Shown here in pieces: positions 23,690 to 30,860 of a stretch of 34,270 bases of DNA; the stretch's first letter is position 1, and every line of letters starts with the position of its first letter. The stretch covers positions 1-34,270 of the forward strand of contig JAFTZQ010000011.1 in assembly GCA_017464475.1 (NCBI GenBank). Reading direction: 5' to 3'. Origin of the DNA: Paludibacteraceae bacterium (lineage in GTDB: Bacteria; Bacteroidota; Bacteroidia; Bacteroidales; Paludibacteraceae). Made by a program: the position numbers and the translations under genes. Under the pieces are notes generated by a model that saw nothing but the letters and a program-made list of their open reading frames with translations, ran no database searches and was not told the origin of the DNA.

Positions 23690-25126
23690 ATGGAAGATAG
23701 CAATAAAGTCCTCTTTTCGATATTAAACGAACGTCTGGAACTCCTTCGCCAATTGGACAAAGAGGGTGATTCGGATCGCCGCCGTCATATAGCGCGCGAG
23801 ACGCAGACGCTGCACGCTCCGATGGCGCACAGGCTCGGTCTGTACCAGATCAAAACCGAGATGGAGGACCTCTCGTTGAAGTTTCTGGAGTACGATACCT
23901 ATAAATATATCGCGCACGCGTTAAATGCGAAAAAGGCGGAGCGGGAAGAGTACATCGCCCGTTTCATAGCGCCGCTGGAGGAGAAACTGAAGGCAGAGGG
24001 ATTTGTCTTTACCATCAAAGGCAGACCCAAGTCCATTCACTCGATCTACCATAAGATGCAAGCGCAGCATTGCGATGTGGACCGTATCTATGACCTGTTC
24101 GCCATCCGTATTATTCTGGACAGTCCGCTGGAGCGCGAGAAAAGCGACTGCTGGCAGGTCTATTCGCTCATCACCGACATCTTTCCGCCGAACCCGAAGC
24201 GTCTGCGCGACTGGCTTTCTGTGCCGAAAGAGAACGGTTATGAGTCGCTCCATACGACGGTGCTTGGACCCGACAAACGATGGGTGGAAGTGCAGATTCG
24301 TACCAAACGGATGGACGAGATTGCGGAGAAAGGGGTTGCCGCTCACTGGTCTTACAAAGGTGTCAAAGGGTCGATTGTACAGCATTCCGGCGACGTCTAT
24401 GTCTTCACTCCAACGGGCGATTTGAAGCGTCTTCCGGAGGGTGCAACGGTATTGGATTTTGCGTATTCCATTCACAGCGAAGTTGGTGCACATTGCGTCG
24501 GCGGTACTATTCGTAATCAAAATGTCTCCATTCGCCAGAAGCTGGAGAACGGCGACCAAGTGTCTATTCTGACCTCGCCAAACCAGCATCCGAATGCCGA
24601 CTGGCTGACGTTCGTTGCGTCCACCAAAGCGAAGAACAAGATCCGGCAGGCGCTTAAAGAGATTGAGTATAAATCGGCAGCGGAAGGAAAAGAGCTGATC
24701 GAGCGGAGGTTCAAGAACTGGAAACTCGAATACACCGAAGCGGACATCACCCGAATGGCAATCAAACTGGGTTATAAGGCGGTGTCGGATATGTACCAGT
24801 CGCTGGCTACCGGCAAAGAAGATATTCTCCATCTGCGCGAGGTGTTCCTGGAGAAAGACGAAGAACCGGTTATTCCGCGTGAACATACCGAGTACGTGGA
24901 TAAGAGCGAGTTAAAGGGCTTGGCAATCGAGGTGGATATGAATGTCAAGAATGTGGACTACAACCTCTCGCGTTGCTGCAATCCCGAACCCGGAGACCCG
25001 ATTTTTGCGTTCGTTTCGGTCACCAAAGGAATCCGGATCCATAAATGCGATTGCCCGAACGCGGATAATATCCGCGAGCGCTATCCGTATCGTGTACTCC
25101 CTGCAAGGTGGGCTAAAAAATCCTAA
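23690..25126 (+). CDS. RelA/SpoT homologue without HD hydrolase or ACT domain
   Basis: A 478-residue (p)ppGpp synthetase-type protein. The synthetase domain (about 75-220) is intact, with GRPKSIHSIYHKM (111-123), IYDLFAIRIIL, PKENGYESLHTT (179-190) and the catalytic E200-V-Q202 in WVEVQIRT. A TGS domain (about 235-297), the helical linker, and a Cys/His zinc-finger region (LSRCCNPEPGD...HKCDCPN, about 428-462) follow. Full-length Bacteroidota Rel has about 735 residues. Here the N-terminus begins in the last HD helices (NERLELLRQ where active enzymes have a RLHNMR-type motif), so the HDxxED hydrolase site is absent. The C-terminus stops at RWAKKS, before the ACT domain. An in-frame stop just upstream and its own promoter exclude a miscalled start. 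It should make but not degrade ppGpp. Confidence 0.9.
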   Translation: MEDSNKVLFSILNERLELLRQLDKEGDSDRRRHIARETQTLHAPMAHRLGLYQIKTEMEDLSLKFLEYDTYKYIAHALNAKKAEREEYIARFIAPLEEKLKAEGFVFTIKGRPKSIHSIYHKMQAQHCDVDRIYDLFAIRIILDSPLEREKSDCWQVYSLITDIFPPNPKRLRDWLSVPKENGYESLHTTVLGPDKRWVEVQIRTKRMDEIAEKGVAAHWSYKGVKGSIVQHSGDVYVFTPTGDLKRLPEGATVLDFAYSIHSEVGAHCVGGTIRNQNVSIRQKLENGDQVSILTSPNQHPNADWLTFVASTKAKNKIRQALKEIEYKSAAEGKELIERRFKNWKLEYTEADITRMAIKLGYKAVSDMYQSLATGKEDILHLREVFLEKDEEPVIPREHTEYVDKSELKGLAIEVDMNVKNVDYNLSRCCNPEPGDPIFAFVSVTKGIRIHKCDCPNADNIRERYPYRVLPARWAKKS

Positions 25127-25130
25127 TTAT

Positions 25131-25160
25131 CAAATTATCAAATCTTCAAATCTTCAAATC
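25131..25160. repeat. 8-bp tandem repeat (ATCTTCAA) before recR
   Basis: Four to five degenerate octamers (TATCAAAT, CTTCAAAT) fill the rel-recR gap. The same octamer is inside recR (25655-25697) and again at 26251-26268 and 26694-26702. Confidence 0.88.
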
Positions 25161-25162
25161 TT

Positions 25163-25804
25163 TTGTCTGATTATCCCTCCATATTATTAGAGCAAGCCGT
25201 AAACCAGATGGCTTCGTTGCCCGGAGTAGGGCGGCGTACGGCTTTGCGGCTCGTGCTGCATCTCTTGCGTCAGTCCGACCAAGAGGTGGAGACTTTTGCT
25301 AATGCCTTTCTGCGGCTCAAAAAAGAAGTCGTTTACTGCAAGGAATGTCATAATATCTCGGACACGGAGATATGTCCGATTTGTAGTTCGGCGCGCAGAG
25401 ACCATTCGACGATCTGCGTCGTGGAGAACGTCCAGGACGTTATGTCCATTGAGAACACGGGACAGTATAACGGCGTCTATCATGTGCTGGGAGGGGTGAT
25501 TTCGCCGATGGAAGGGATCGGACCGAAAGATATTGAGATTGATTCGCTCGTAGAGCGGGTGGCGAAAGGCGGGGTCGATGAGATCATACTCGCGCTACCG
25601 ACCACGATGGAAGGAGACACCACCAATTTCTATATCTTCCGCCGCTTGCAGAATGCACAATCTTCAAATCCTCAAATCTTTGAATCTTCAAATCTTAAGA
25701 TCACCCAGATCGCCCGCGGTGTGGCGGTGGGCAACCAACTCGAATATACCGACGAGATCACGCTCGGGCGGTCGATTGTAAACAGAACGGATTTTAACGG
25801 ATAA
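25163..25804 (+). CDS. recR: Recombination mediator protein RecR
   Basis: A 213-residue RecR, which with RecF/RecO loads RecA at single-strand gaps. The helix-hairpin-helix is [20 protein letters not shown] (16-35), the four-Cys zinc finger [16 protein letters not shown] lies at 59-74, the Toprim segment covers about 83-165, and the C-terminal Walker B-like region ends [15 protein letters not shown]. The start is TTG at 25163, which gives the family-typical [12 protein letters not shown]; no ATG is available until residue 16. Residues about 163-178 ([16 protein letters not shown]) are an extra loop encoded by the CTTCAAAT repeat that also precedes the gene. Confidence 0.95.
   Translation: MSDYPSILLEQAVNQMASLPGVGRRTALRLVLHLLRQSDQEVETFANAFLRLKKEVVYCKECHNISDTEICPICSSARRDHSTICVVENVQDVMSIENTGQYNGVYHVLGGVISPMEGIGPKDIEIDSLVERVAKGGVDEIILALPTTMEGDTTNFYIFRRLQNAQSSNPQIFESSNLKITQIARGVAVGNQLEYTDEITLGRSIVNRTDFNG
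25655..25697. repeat. CTTCAAAT repeat insertion inside recR
   Basis: Octamer-like units (CTTCAAAT, CCTCAAAT, CTTTGAAT, CTTCAAAT) follow each other within the coding frame and encode the serine/asparagine-rich loop before the conserved ITQIARG segment. Three 8-bp units equal eight codons, so the frame is kept. Confidence 0.88.
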
Positions 25805-25809
25805 ATACT

Positions 25810-26250
25810 ATGGAAGAAGAAAAAGTAATCAAAACCCTCAATCTCTATTATTACGGAATCATGGTCTTTACGCTTATTATTTTAGGCGCAATGTATTACC
25901 TAACATCCCGTCCGGATTTCGAGCCGGTAAGCCCGATGGAGCAGGTAGGAATGATCCTGCAGTATGTGGCAATCGGACTGACGCTGGTGGCGATTCCCTT
26001 TGGTTTGTACCAAATCAAATGGCGCAAACCCGATACCTTGGAGAAATACAAAGAGGCGGCATCTGTCCGTATCTGTATGGTCGGGATGACTATGCCGATG
26101 AATATCACGATGTATTATCTCTTTGGCTGCTATAAACCGATGATGTGGCTGGCGGCAATGAGTGCCATTGCGTGGTATTTCACAAAACCGACCCTCGGCA
26201 AGATGGAGCAGGAGATGAAACCCAAAGACCCCAACGCCGAGGATTATTAA
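25810..26250 (+). CDS. Conserved membrane protein, four predicted helices
   Basis: A 146-residue hydrophobic protein beginning five bases after recR. Membrane segments are at about 14-33, 47-66, 86-105 and 108-124. The N-terminus is short and acidic, and the C-terminus (KMEQEMKPKDPNAEDY) is charged and cytoplasmic by the positive-inside rule. I know no function, though a small membrane protein next to recR appears in other Bacteroidota. It probably shares the recR transcript. Confidence 0.78.
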   Translation: MEEEKVIKTLNLYYYGIMVFTLIILGAMYYLTSRPDFEPVSPMEQVGMILQYVAIGLTLVAIPFGLYQIKWRKPDTLEKYKEAASVRICMVGMTMPMNITMYYLFGCYKPMMWLAAMSAIAWYFTKPTLGKMEQEMKPKDPNAEDY

Positions 26251-26271
26251 ATCTTCAAATCTTCAAACCCT
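26251..26271. repeat. CTTCAAAT repeat before the HAD gene
   Basis: Two octamer units (AATCTTCA, AATCTTCA) form the whole gap between stop and ATG. A further unit forms the gap at 26694-26702. Confidence 0.8.
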
Positions 26272-26694
26272 ATGATAATAGCTTGTGATTTTGACGGTAC
26301 GATCGTGACGCACGAGTACCCGAAAATAGGCAAACCCATTCCGTTTGCCATTCAGACCCTGAAGAAACTGCAGGAAGAGGATCATCACCAGATCATCCTT
26401 TGGACCGTGCGTGAGGGTGAACTGCTGCAAGAAGCCTTGGATTACTGCAAGTCCAAAGGCTTGGAGTTCTATGCCGTCAATTCCAATTATCCGGAGGAAG
26501 AGCCTGAACATCATACGCCGCGTAAATTAGTGGCGGATCTGTGGATTGATGACCGTAATTTAGGCGGTCTGCCGGACTGGGGTGTGATCTATAACATGAT
26601 CCACACCGGACATCCGTTTGAGCCTGCGCCGCAAGGAAACATGGAGGATCTAAGCCAGAAGAAAAAAGGCTTCTTTGCCCGTTTGTTTGATTAA
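26272..26694 (+). CDS. HAD-superfamily phosphatase (BT0820-like)
   Basis: A 140-residue small HAD hydrolase. The nucleophile motif is CDFDGT (Asp6, Asp8). Motif II is probably the Thr in ILWTVREG (about 44-51), and the late acidic pair is in LWIDDRNLGG. There is almost no cap domain, as in compact Bacteroides members of known structure such as BT0820. It probably dephosphorylates a small metabolite; the substrate is not assignable. It stands seven bases before a GNAT gene in a run of tightly packed plus-strand genes. Confidence 0.85.
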   Translation: MIIACDFDGTIVTHEYPKIGKPIPFAIQTLKKLQEEDHHQIILWTVREGELLQEALDYCKSKGLEFYAVNSNYPEEEPEHHTPRKLVADLWIDDRNLGGLPDWGVIYNMIHTGHPFEPAPQGNMEDLSQKKKGFFARLFD

Positions 26695-26701
26695 TCTTCA
26701 A

Positions 26702-27283
26702 ATGTTGCGTTTACGCAAAATAGAACCCTCTGACCTGCCGTTTCTCTATCAATGGGAGAACGATGCGGCTTCATGGGCGGACGGAGCGAACCATAACCCC
26801 TTGTCCCAGCAGGACTTGCGGGATTATATCGCTTCCACCACCGGCGACATCTACAAAGACGGACAACTGCGGTTGATTATATGTCTAAATGACCCAATAA
26901 ATGACCCATACGGCGAAGCAGATCGTATGAACGAAGTGAATAAAGAAATGGTAAATGACCAAATGGTAAATGGAGCGACCCTCGGTTGCGTTGATCTTTT
27001 CGATTTTGACCCTCGTAACCGCCGTGCAGCCATCGGCATGTACATTGCGCCGGAGTACCGTGGCAAAGGAGTAGGGCACGAAGCCCTGAAACAGCTGGAG
27101 GCTTATGCCTTTGATTTCCTGCATCTAAGGTGCCTATATGCCGTCATTGCCACGAATAACACCCCTTGTTCCACTCTCTATTCCCATGCCGGCTATACGC
27201 CATCCTCTGTCCTTTCCGCTTGGACCTTGGAGTCCGACGCGGTTATTTGGATAAAAACGAACAAAGAAAAACACAATAAATAA
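26702..27283 (+). CDS. GNAT-family N-acetyltransferase
   Basis: A 193-residue RimJ/RimL-like acetyltransferase. It begins MLRLRKIEPSDLPFLYQWEND, and the acetyl-CoA pyrophosphate loop is IAPEYRGKGVGHEALK (115-130). The preceding strand GCVDLFDFDPRNRRAAIGMYI is typical of the family. I chose the ATG at 26702; a longer frame from 26675 would overlap the HAD gene. Residues about 62-93 are an insertion between strands, rich in Asn/Asp/Met and encoded by repeats of AAATGACC and AAATGGT. The substrate is unknown. Confidence 0.87.
   Translation: MLRLRKIEPSDLPFLYQWENDAASWADGANHNPLSQQDLRDYIASTTGDIYKDGQLRLIICLNDPINDPYGEADRMNEVNKEMVNDQMVNGATLGCVDLFDFDPRNRRAAIGMYIAPEYRGKGVGHEALKQLEAYAFDFLHLRCLYAVIATNNTPCSTLYSHAGYTPSSVLSAWTLESDAVIWIKTNKEKHNK
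26885..26980. repeat. AAATGACC-type repeat insertion inside the GNAT gene
   Basis: Units AAATGACC occur at about 26886, 26898 and 26953, with AAATGGT units between and after. They encode about 32 residues absent from ordinary GNATs, ahead of the conserved LGCVDLFDFDP strand. Confidence 0.7.
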
Positions 27284-27291
27284 TATAAAAT

Positions 27292-28998
27292 ATGGCACGA
27301 GTATTCATATCCTACAAACGGGATGACAAGGATCTTGTTTTTCCTATCAAGGACAAAATCGAAGCTACGATCGGCGAACCTTGCTGGATCGACTTGGAAG
27401 GAATAGAGAGCGACGCGCAGTTTGCCAAAGTGATTATTGATGCTATTGATGAAGCCTCGATTTTCCTCTTTATGTACTCAAAACGTCATTCGATAATCAC
27501 AGATTTTGAGCACGATTGGACAATCCATGAATTGGGCTATGCAGAGGATGAGAGGAAAAGGATAGTTTTCTGTAATATAGACAAGACACCATTGACCAAA
27601 TGGTTCAAGTTGCTGTACAAATATAAGCAGCAAGTAGATATGACTTCGCCGGAGGACGTGGAGCGCTTGCTGGAGGATCTTCGGGAATGGCTGGGTGTGA
27701 CTAATACACAAGTAAGACAGCCTAAACAAGAGCCAATAGTTTATACCGAAGGATTAAGATACGAATACAATGAGCAGACAAAGGAAGCGACAGTAATAGG
27801 CTTGGGTAGTGTGGTGGATGAGAAGATCGTTATACCGCCAACTATCCTGCATGACGGGCGTACTTACCGCGTAACCAGCATTGGAGATCGTGCTTTCTTC
27901 TGTTGTAGAGGTTTGACCTCCGTGATAATTCCTGATAGTGTAACAAGCATAGGAGCTAGTGCTTTCTATTGTTGTTCTAGTATGACTATTATGAAGATTC
28001 CTAATAGTGTCATAAGCATAGGAGATAGTGCTTTCTATGGTTGTATAGGTTTGACCTCTTTGAGCATTTCAAATAACGTCACAAGTATTGGAAATGAAGC
28101 TTTTGCTGATTGCAGCGGTTTGACCTTTATTGATGTGGATGCAACCAATCCTAAATATCGTTCTGTAAATGGAGTATTATTTAGCAAGGATATAACGAAA
28201 CTTGTGCAGTTCCCAGGTGGGAAACAAGGTGCATATACTATTTCAGACAACGTCACAAGCATAGGAGATAGTGCTTTCTATGGTTGCACAGGTTTGACCT
28301 CTTTGACGATTCCAAATAGTGTCATATGGATAGGAAATCATGCTTTCTCAGGTTGCAGTAGTTTGACCTCTTTGAGCATTCCAAATAACGTCACAAGCAT
28401 AGGAAATAGTGCTTTCTCTGGTTGCAAGAGTTTATCTACTGTGACGATTCCCAATAGTGTAACAAGTATTGAAAAGGACACATTCTATGATTGTAGCAGT
28501 TTGACCTCCGTTACAATTCCTAATCGCGTCACAAGCATTGGAGAGAGGGCTTTTGATGGTTGTAGCGCCTTGACTTCTGTGATGATTCCTAATAGCGTCA
28601 CAAGAATAGGAGTTTGTGCTTTCTATTGTTGTTCGAGCTTGTCTTCTGTGACGATTCCTAGTAGTGTCACAAGCATTGGAAACAATGCTTTTTACGGTTG
28701 CGAGAACTTGAGTTTTTTGACTATTTCAGACAACGTCACAAGTATTGAAAAGGAAACATTCTATGGGTGTAGCAGTTTGACCTCCGTTACAATTCCTAAT
28801 AGCGTTACAAGTATTGGAGATGGTGCTTTCTTTTATTGCAACAAGTTGACCTCAGTGATTATTTCTAATAATGTTGCAACTATTGGAGATGAGGCTTTCG
28901 CTTATTGCGACCATCTAGCATCGATCACCATTCCACCTAGCGTAACAATCATTGGTAATAATGCATTCCCTTCTACATGCAAAGTTATTCGGAAATAA
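27292..28998 (+). CDS. TIR domain-LRR_5 (BspA-type leucine-rich repeat) protein 1
   Basis: A 568-residue protein with an N-terminal TIR domain (about 1-135): ARVFISYKRDDKD forms strand A, CWIDLEGIES the BB-loop side, and HDWTIHELGYAE holds Glu80 at the position of the NADase catalytic glutamate. A beta-rich linker (147-185, EGLRYEYNEQTKEATVIGLG) leads to about sixteen 23-residue LRR_5 units (core NSVTSIGDSAFYGCSGLTSV). One non-canonical block around 280-315 (VNGVLFSKDITKLVQFPGGK) is typical of BspA-like arrays. There is no signal peptide, so unlike secreted BspA proteins it should be cytoplasmic. TIR enzymes in bacteria cleave NAD+ or make cyclic ADP-ribose signals in defence; an LRR sensor joined to TIR suggests an immune receptor, which is inference. 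A close paralogue follows at 29029. Confidence 0.9.
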   Translation: MARVFISYKRDDKDLVFPIKDKIEATIGEPCWIDLEGIESDAQFAKVIIDAIDEASIFLFMYSKRHSIITDFEHDWTIHELGYAEDERKRIVFCNIDKTPLTKWFKLLYKYKQQVDMTSPEDVERLLEDLREWLGVTNTQVRQPKQEPIVYTEGLRYEYNEQTKEATVIGLGSVVDEKIVIPPTILHDGRTYRVTSIGDRAFFCCRGLTSVIIPDSVTSIGASAFYCCSSMTIMKIPNSVISIGDSAFYGCIGLTSLSISNNVTSIGNEAFADCSGLTFIDVDATNPKYRSVNGVLFSKDITKLVQFPGGKQGAYTISDNVTSIGDSAFYGCTGLTSLTIPNSVIWIGNHAFSGCSSLTSLSIPNNVTSIGNSAFSGCKSLSTVTIPNSVTSIEKDTFYDCSSLTSVTIPNRVTSIGERAFDGCSALTSVMIPNSVTRIGVCAFYCCSSLSSVTIPSSVTSIGNNAFYGCENLSFLTISDNVTSIEKETFYGCSSLTSVTIPNSVTSIGDGAFFYCNKLTSVIISNNVATIGDEAFAYCDHLASITIPPSVTIIGNNAFPSTCKVIRK

Positions 28999-29028
28999 TT
29001 GTATTTTTAAATTCAAACAATATAAAAT

Positions 29029-30147
29029 ATGGCACGAGTATTCTTATCGTACAAACGAAAGGATAAAGATCTTGTTTTTCCTATCAAGGACAAAATCGAG
29101 GCAGCGATCGGCGAACCTTGCTGGATCGACTTGGAAGGAATAGAGAGCGACGCGCAGTTTGCCAAAGTGGTTATGAACGCTATCGCCAAAGCGTCCATTT
29201 TCCTGTTTATGTACTCGAAATGTCATTCGGAAATTACGGACTTGGATCACGACTGGACAATTCGTGAATTAAGTTACGCGGAGAAAAAGGGAAAACGGAT
29301 CGTGTTTTGTAATATAGACAAGACGCCATTGACAGATTGGTTCGATTTTATGTACCCCTACAAACAGCAAGTAGATATGACTTCGCCGGAGGATGTGGAG
29401 CGCTTGCTGGAAGATCTTCGAGAGTGGCTGGGTGTGACTAATACACAAGATGAACGGACTAAGCAAGAACCAATCGTTTATACAGAAGGATTAGCCTATG
29501 ATTACAACGAACAGACTAATGAAGCAATAGTCAAAGGTATAGGAACGGTAAAAGAAGAAAAGATCATTATACCACCAACTGTACAATATCAAGGACGGAC
29601 TTACCGCGTTACGAGTATTGGAGACAAGGCTTTCTTTGGATGCAGCGGTTTGACCTCTGTGACGATTCCTAATGGCGTCACAAGCATTGGTTATAGCGCT
29701 TTTCATGGTTGCAGTGGTTTGACCTCTGTGACGATTCCTAATAGCGTCACAAGTATAGGAAAAAGTGCTTTCTATCAATGTAGTGGTTTAACCTCTGTGA
29801 TAATTCCTAATAGTGTAACAAGCATTAGAGGTATTGCTTTCTCGGGTTGCATCGGTTTAACCTCTGTGATAATTCCTAATAGTGTCACAAGCATTGGAGA
29901 TTGCGCTTTCTCTGATTGCAGAGGCTTGACCTCTGTGACGATTCCTAATAGTGTCAAAAGCATTGGAATTTATGCTTTCTCTGGTTGCAGCAGTTTGACC
30001 TCTTTGACGATTCCACCTAGCGTAACAAGCATTAGATATTGCGCTTTCCATGGTTGCAGCAGTTTGACCTCTGTGGTTATTCCCAATAGTGCTACAGAAA
30101 TTGCTTTTAATGCTTTCCCGAATACATGTAAGGTTATTCGTCAATAA
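29029..30147 (+). CDS. TIR domain-LRR_5 protein 2 (tandem paralogue)
   Basis: A 372-residue paralogue of the preceding gene. The TIR domain (1-135) has the same layout, with the catalytic-type Glu in HDWTIRELSYAE. The beta-linker (EGLAYDYNEQTNEAIVKGIG) is followed by eight or nine 23-residue LRR_5 units and the shared cap ending NTCKVIRQ. The two genes are nearly identical over stretches encoding GEPCWIDLEGIESDAQFAK and QQVDMTSPEDVERLLEDL, but differ in repeat number, which points to recent duplication and array contraction or expansion. The leaders share TATAAAATATGGCACGAG. No signal peptide is seen. The terminator at 30241-30266 ends the pair. Confidence 0.9.
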   Translation: MARVFLSYKRKDKDLVFPIKDKIEAAIGEPCWIDLEGIESDAQFAKVVMNAIAKASIFLFMYSKCHSEITDLDHDWTIRELSYAEKKGKRIVFCNIDKTPLTDWFDFMYPYKQQVDMTSPEDVERLLEDLREWLGVTNTQDERTKQEPIVYTEGLAYDYNEQTNEAIVKGIGTVKEEKIIIPPTVQYQGRTYRVTSIGDKAFFGCSGLTSVTIPNGVTSIGYSAFHGCSGLTSVTIPNSVTSIGKSAFYQCSGLTSVIIPNSVTSIRGIAFSGCIGLTSVIIPNSVTSIGDCAFSDCRGLTSVTIPNSVKSIGIYAFSGCSSLTSLTIPPSVTSIRYCAFHGCSSLTSVVIPNSATEIAFNAFPNTCKVIRQ

Positions 30148-30199
30148 TTGACATGTTTTAAGTCAGGAGATGGCAAATTTGATGCGCAGGTATAAGAAT

Positions 30200-30221
30200 A
30201 GTCCTGATATAGTCCTGATAT
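30200..30221. repeat. 11-bp direct repeat (AGTCCTGATAT)
   Basis: Two exact adjacent 11-bp units lie between the second TIR-LRR gene and its terminator. Confidence 0.85.
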
Positions 30222-30240
30222 ATAGACAGTTAGAGTGGGG

Positions 30241-30266
30241 GTGAGGAATCGCCCTCACTTTTTTTT
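30241..30266 (+). terminator. Intrinsic terminator after the TIR-LRR pair
   Basis: The hairpin GTGAGG-AATCGC-CCTCAC is followed by eight Ts. The T run leads straight into a 23-bp direct repeat and the next promoter. Confidence 0.85.
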
Positions 30267-30303
30267 GCGAAAATGTTTGCACTTTTTTTGCGAAAATGTT
30301 TGC
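30258..30303. repeat. 23-bp direct repeat (TTTTTTGCGAAAATGTTTGCA type)
   Basis: Two tandem units at 23-bp spacing (GCGAAAATGTTTGCA at 30267 and 30290). The second contains the -33 box of the following promoter, so the first may be a duplicated promoter half or an operator. Confidence 0.85.
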
Positions 30304-30330
30304 ATATTTGCTGCAAAAGTAGTACCTTTG
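30300..30330 (+). promoter_or_regulatory. Promoter for the NGPI-motif gene pair
   Basis: TTG at 30300-30302 (extended TTGCATATTT) and TACCTTTG at 30323-30330 have a 20-bp spacer. It fixes the start of the next gene at 30360, since an upstream in-frame ATG at 30273 would precede the transcript. Confidence 0.87.
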
Positions 30331-30359
30331 CAGTCCAATTCGCTAAACAACACCATGCC

Positions 30360-30860
30360 ATGATCTATCGCTCCATAAATATGATTTTCGAACCGTCCGG
30401 GCTGCCTGCTCCTACCGAGGAAGAGGTGGTCTTTGAGGCTCGTGAGATCCTGCAAAGGAGCGGTTGGGGCGTGCCGCTGATTGAGCGGTTACGCCGGATC
30501 GCAGACCCCTATTGGCGCGAGGCGCTGGCACGCTGTCTGATGGAGCAATGGCGCGAGCTGGTGCGGGACAAAGACGAACAGACCTATTACTACGACATGG
30601 ACGGCGCGATCCGGCTCTGCTGGGCGGACGCGGAGAGCGATTTCTGGCGCATTATCCGAAAAAGCACCAACGAACAAGCGGAGGCGGAGATTGCCGCGGA
30701 AAAACAAAAGCCTGAGACGGAGAACAAACCTGCGGAAAAGACCGATGAAATAGCCCGAACACGCCACGAGGGCAAGCAGGTCTTTGTCACCTATAATATT
30801 CAAACACATAACGGACCCATCATAACAGACAGCCATGTCAATATACATCAACCATCATAA
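30360..30860 (+). CDS. Unrecognised protein with C-terminal NGPI motif
   Basis: A 166-residue protein I cannot assign. Residues about 15-110 are helical with many Trp and Arg (EILQRSGWGVPLIERLRRIADPYWREALARCLMEQW). About 105-140 is a charged linker, and the C-terminus is YNIQTHNGPIITDSHVNIH. The last motif, HNGPI followed by V-x-I-H, recurs at the start of the next protein, so the two may share a binding or assembly element. There is no signal peptide or membrane segment. It has its own promoter and overlaps the next gene by 26 bp. The GC-richer codon use differs from the TIR-LRR genes upstream. Confidence 0.75.
   Translation: MIYRSINMIFEPSGLPAPTEEEVVFEAREILQRSGWGVPLIERLRRIADPYWREALARCLMEQWRELVRDKDEQTYYYDMDGAIRLCWADAESDFWRIIRKSTNEQAEAEIAAEKQKPETENKPAEKTDEIARTRHEGKQVFVTYNIQTHNGPIITDSHVNIHQPS

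Noticed and set aside
28040-30080. Regularly spaced repeats that could be read as a CRISPR array.
   Set aside because: The 69-bp period lies in frame within LRR_5 proteins and encodes the 23-residue repeat; there are no unique spacers.
30273-30359. A longer N-terminus for the gene at 30360.
   Set aside because: The -33 and -7 boxes at 30300-30330 lie inside that extension, so it would not be transcribed.
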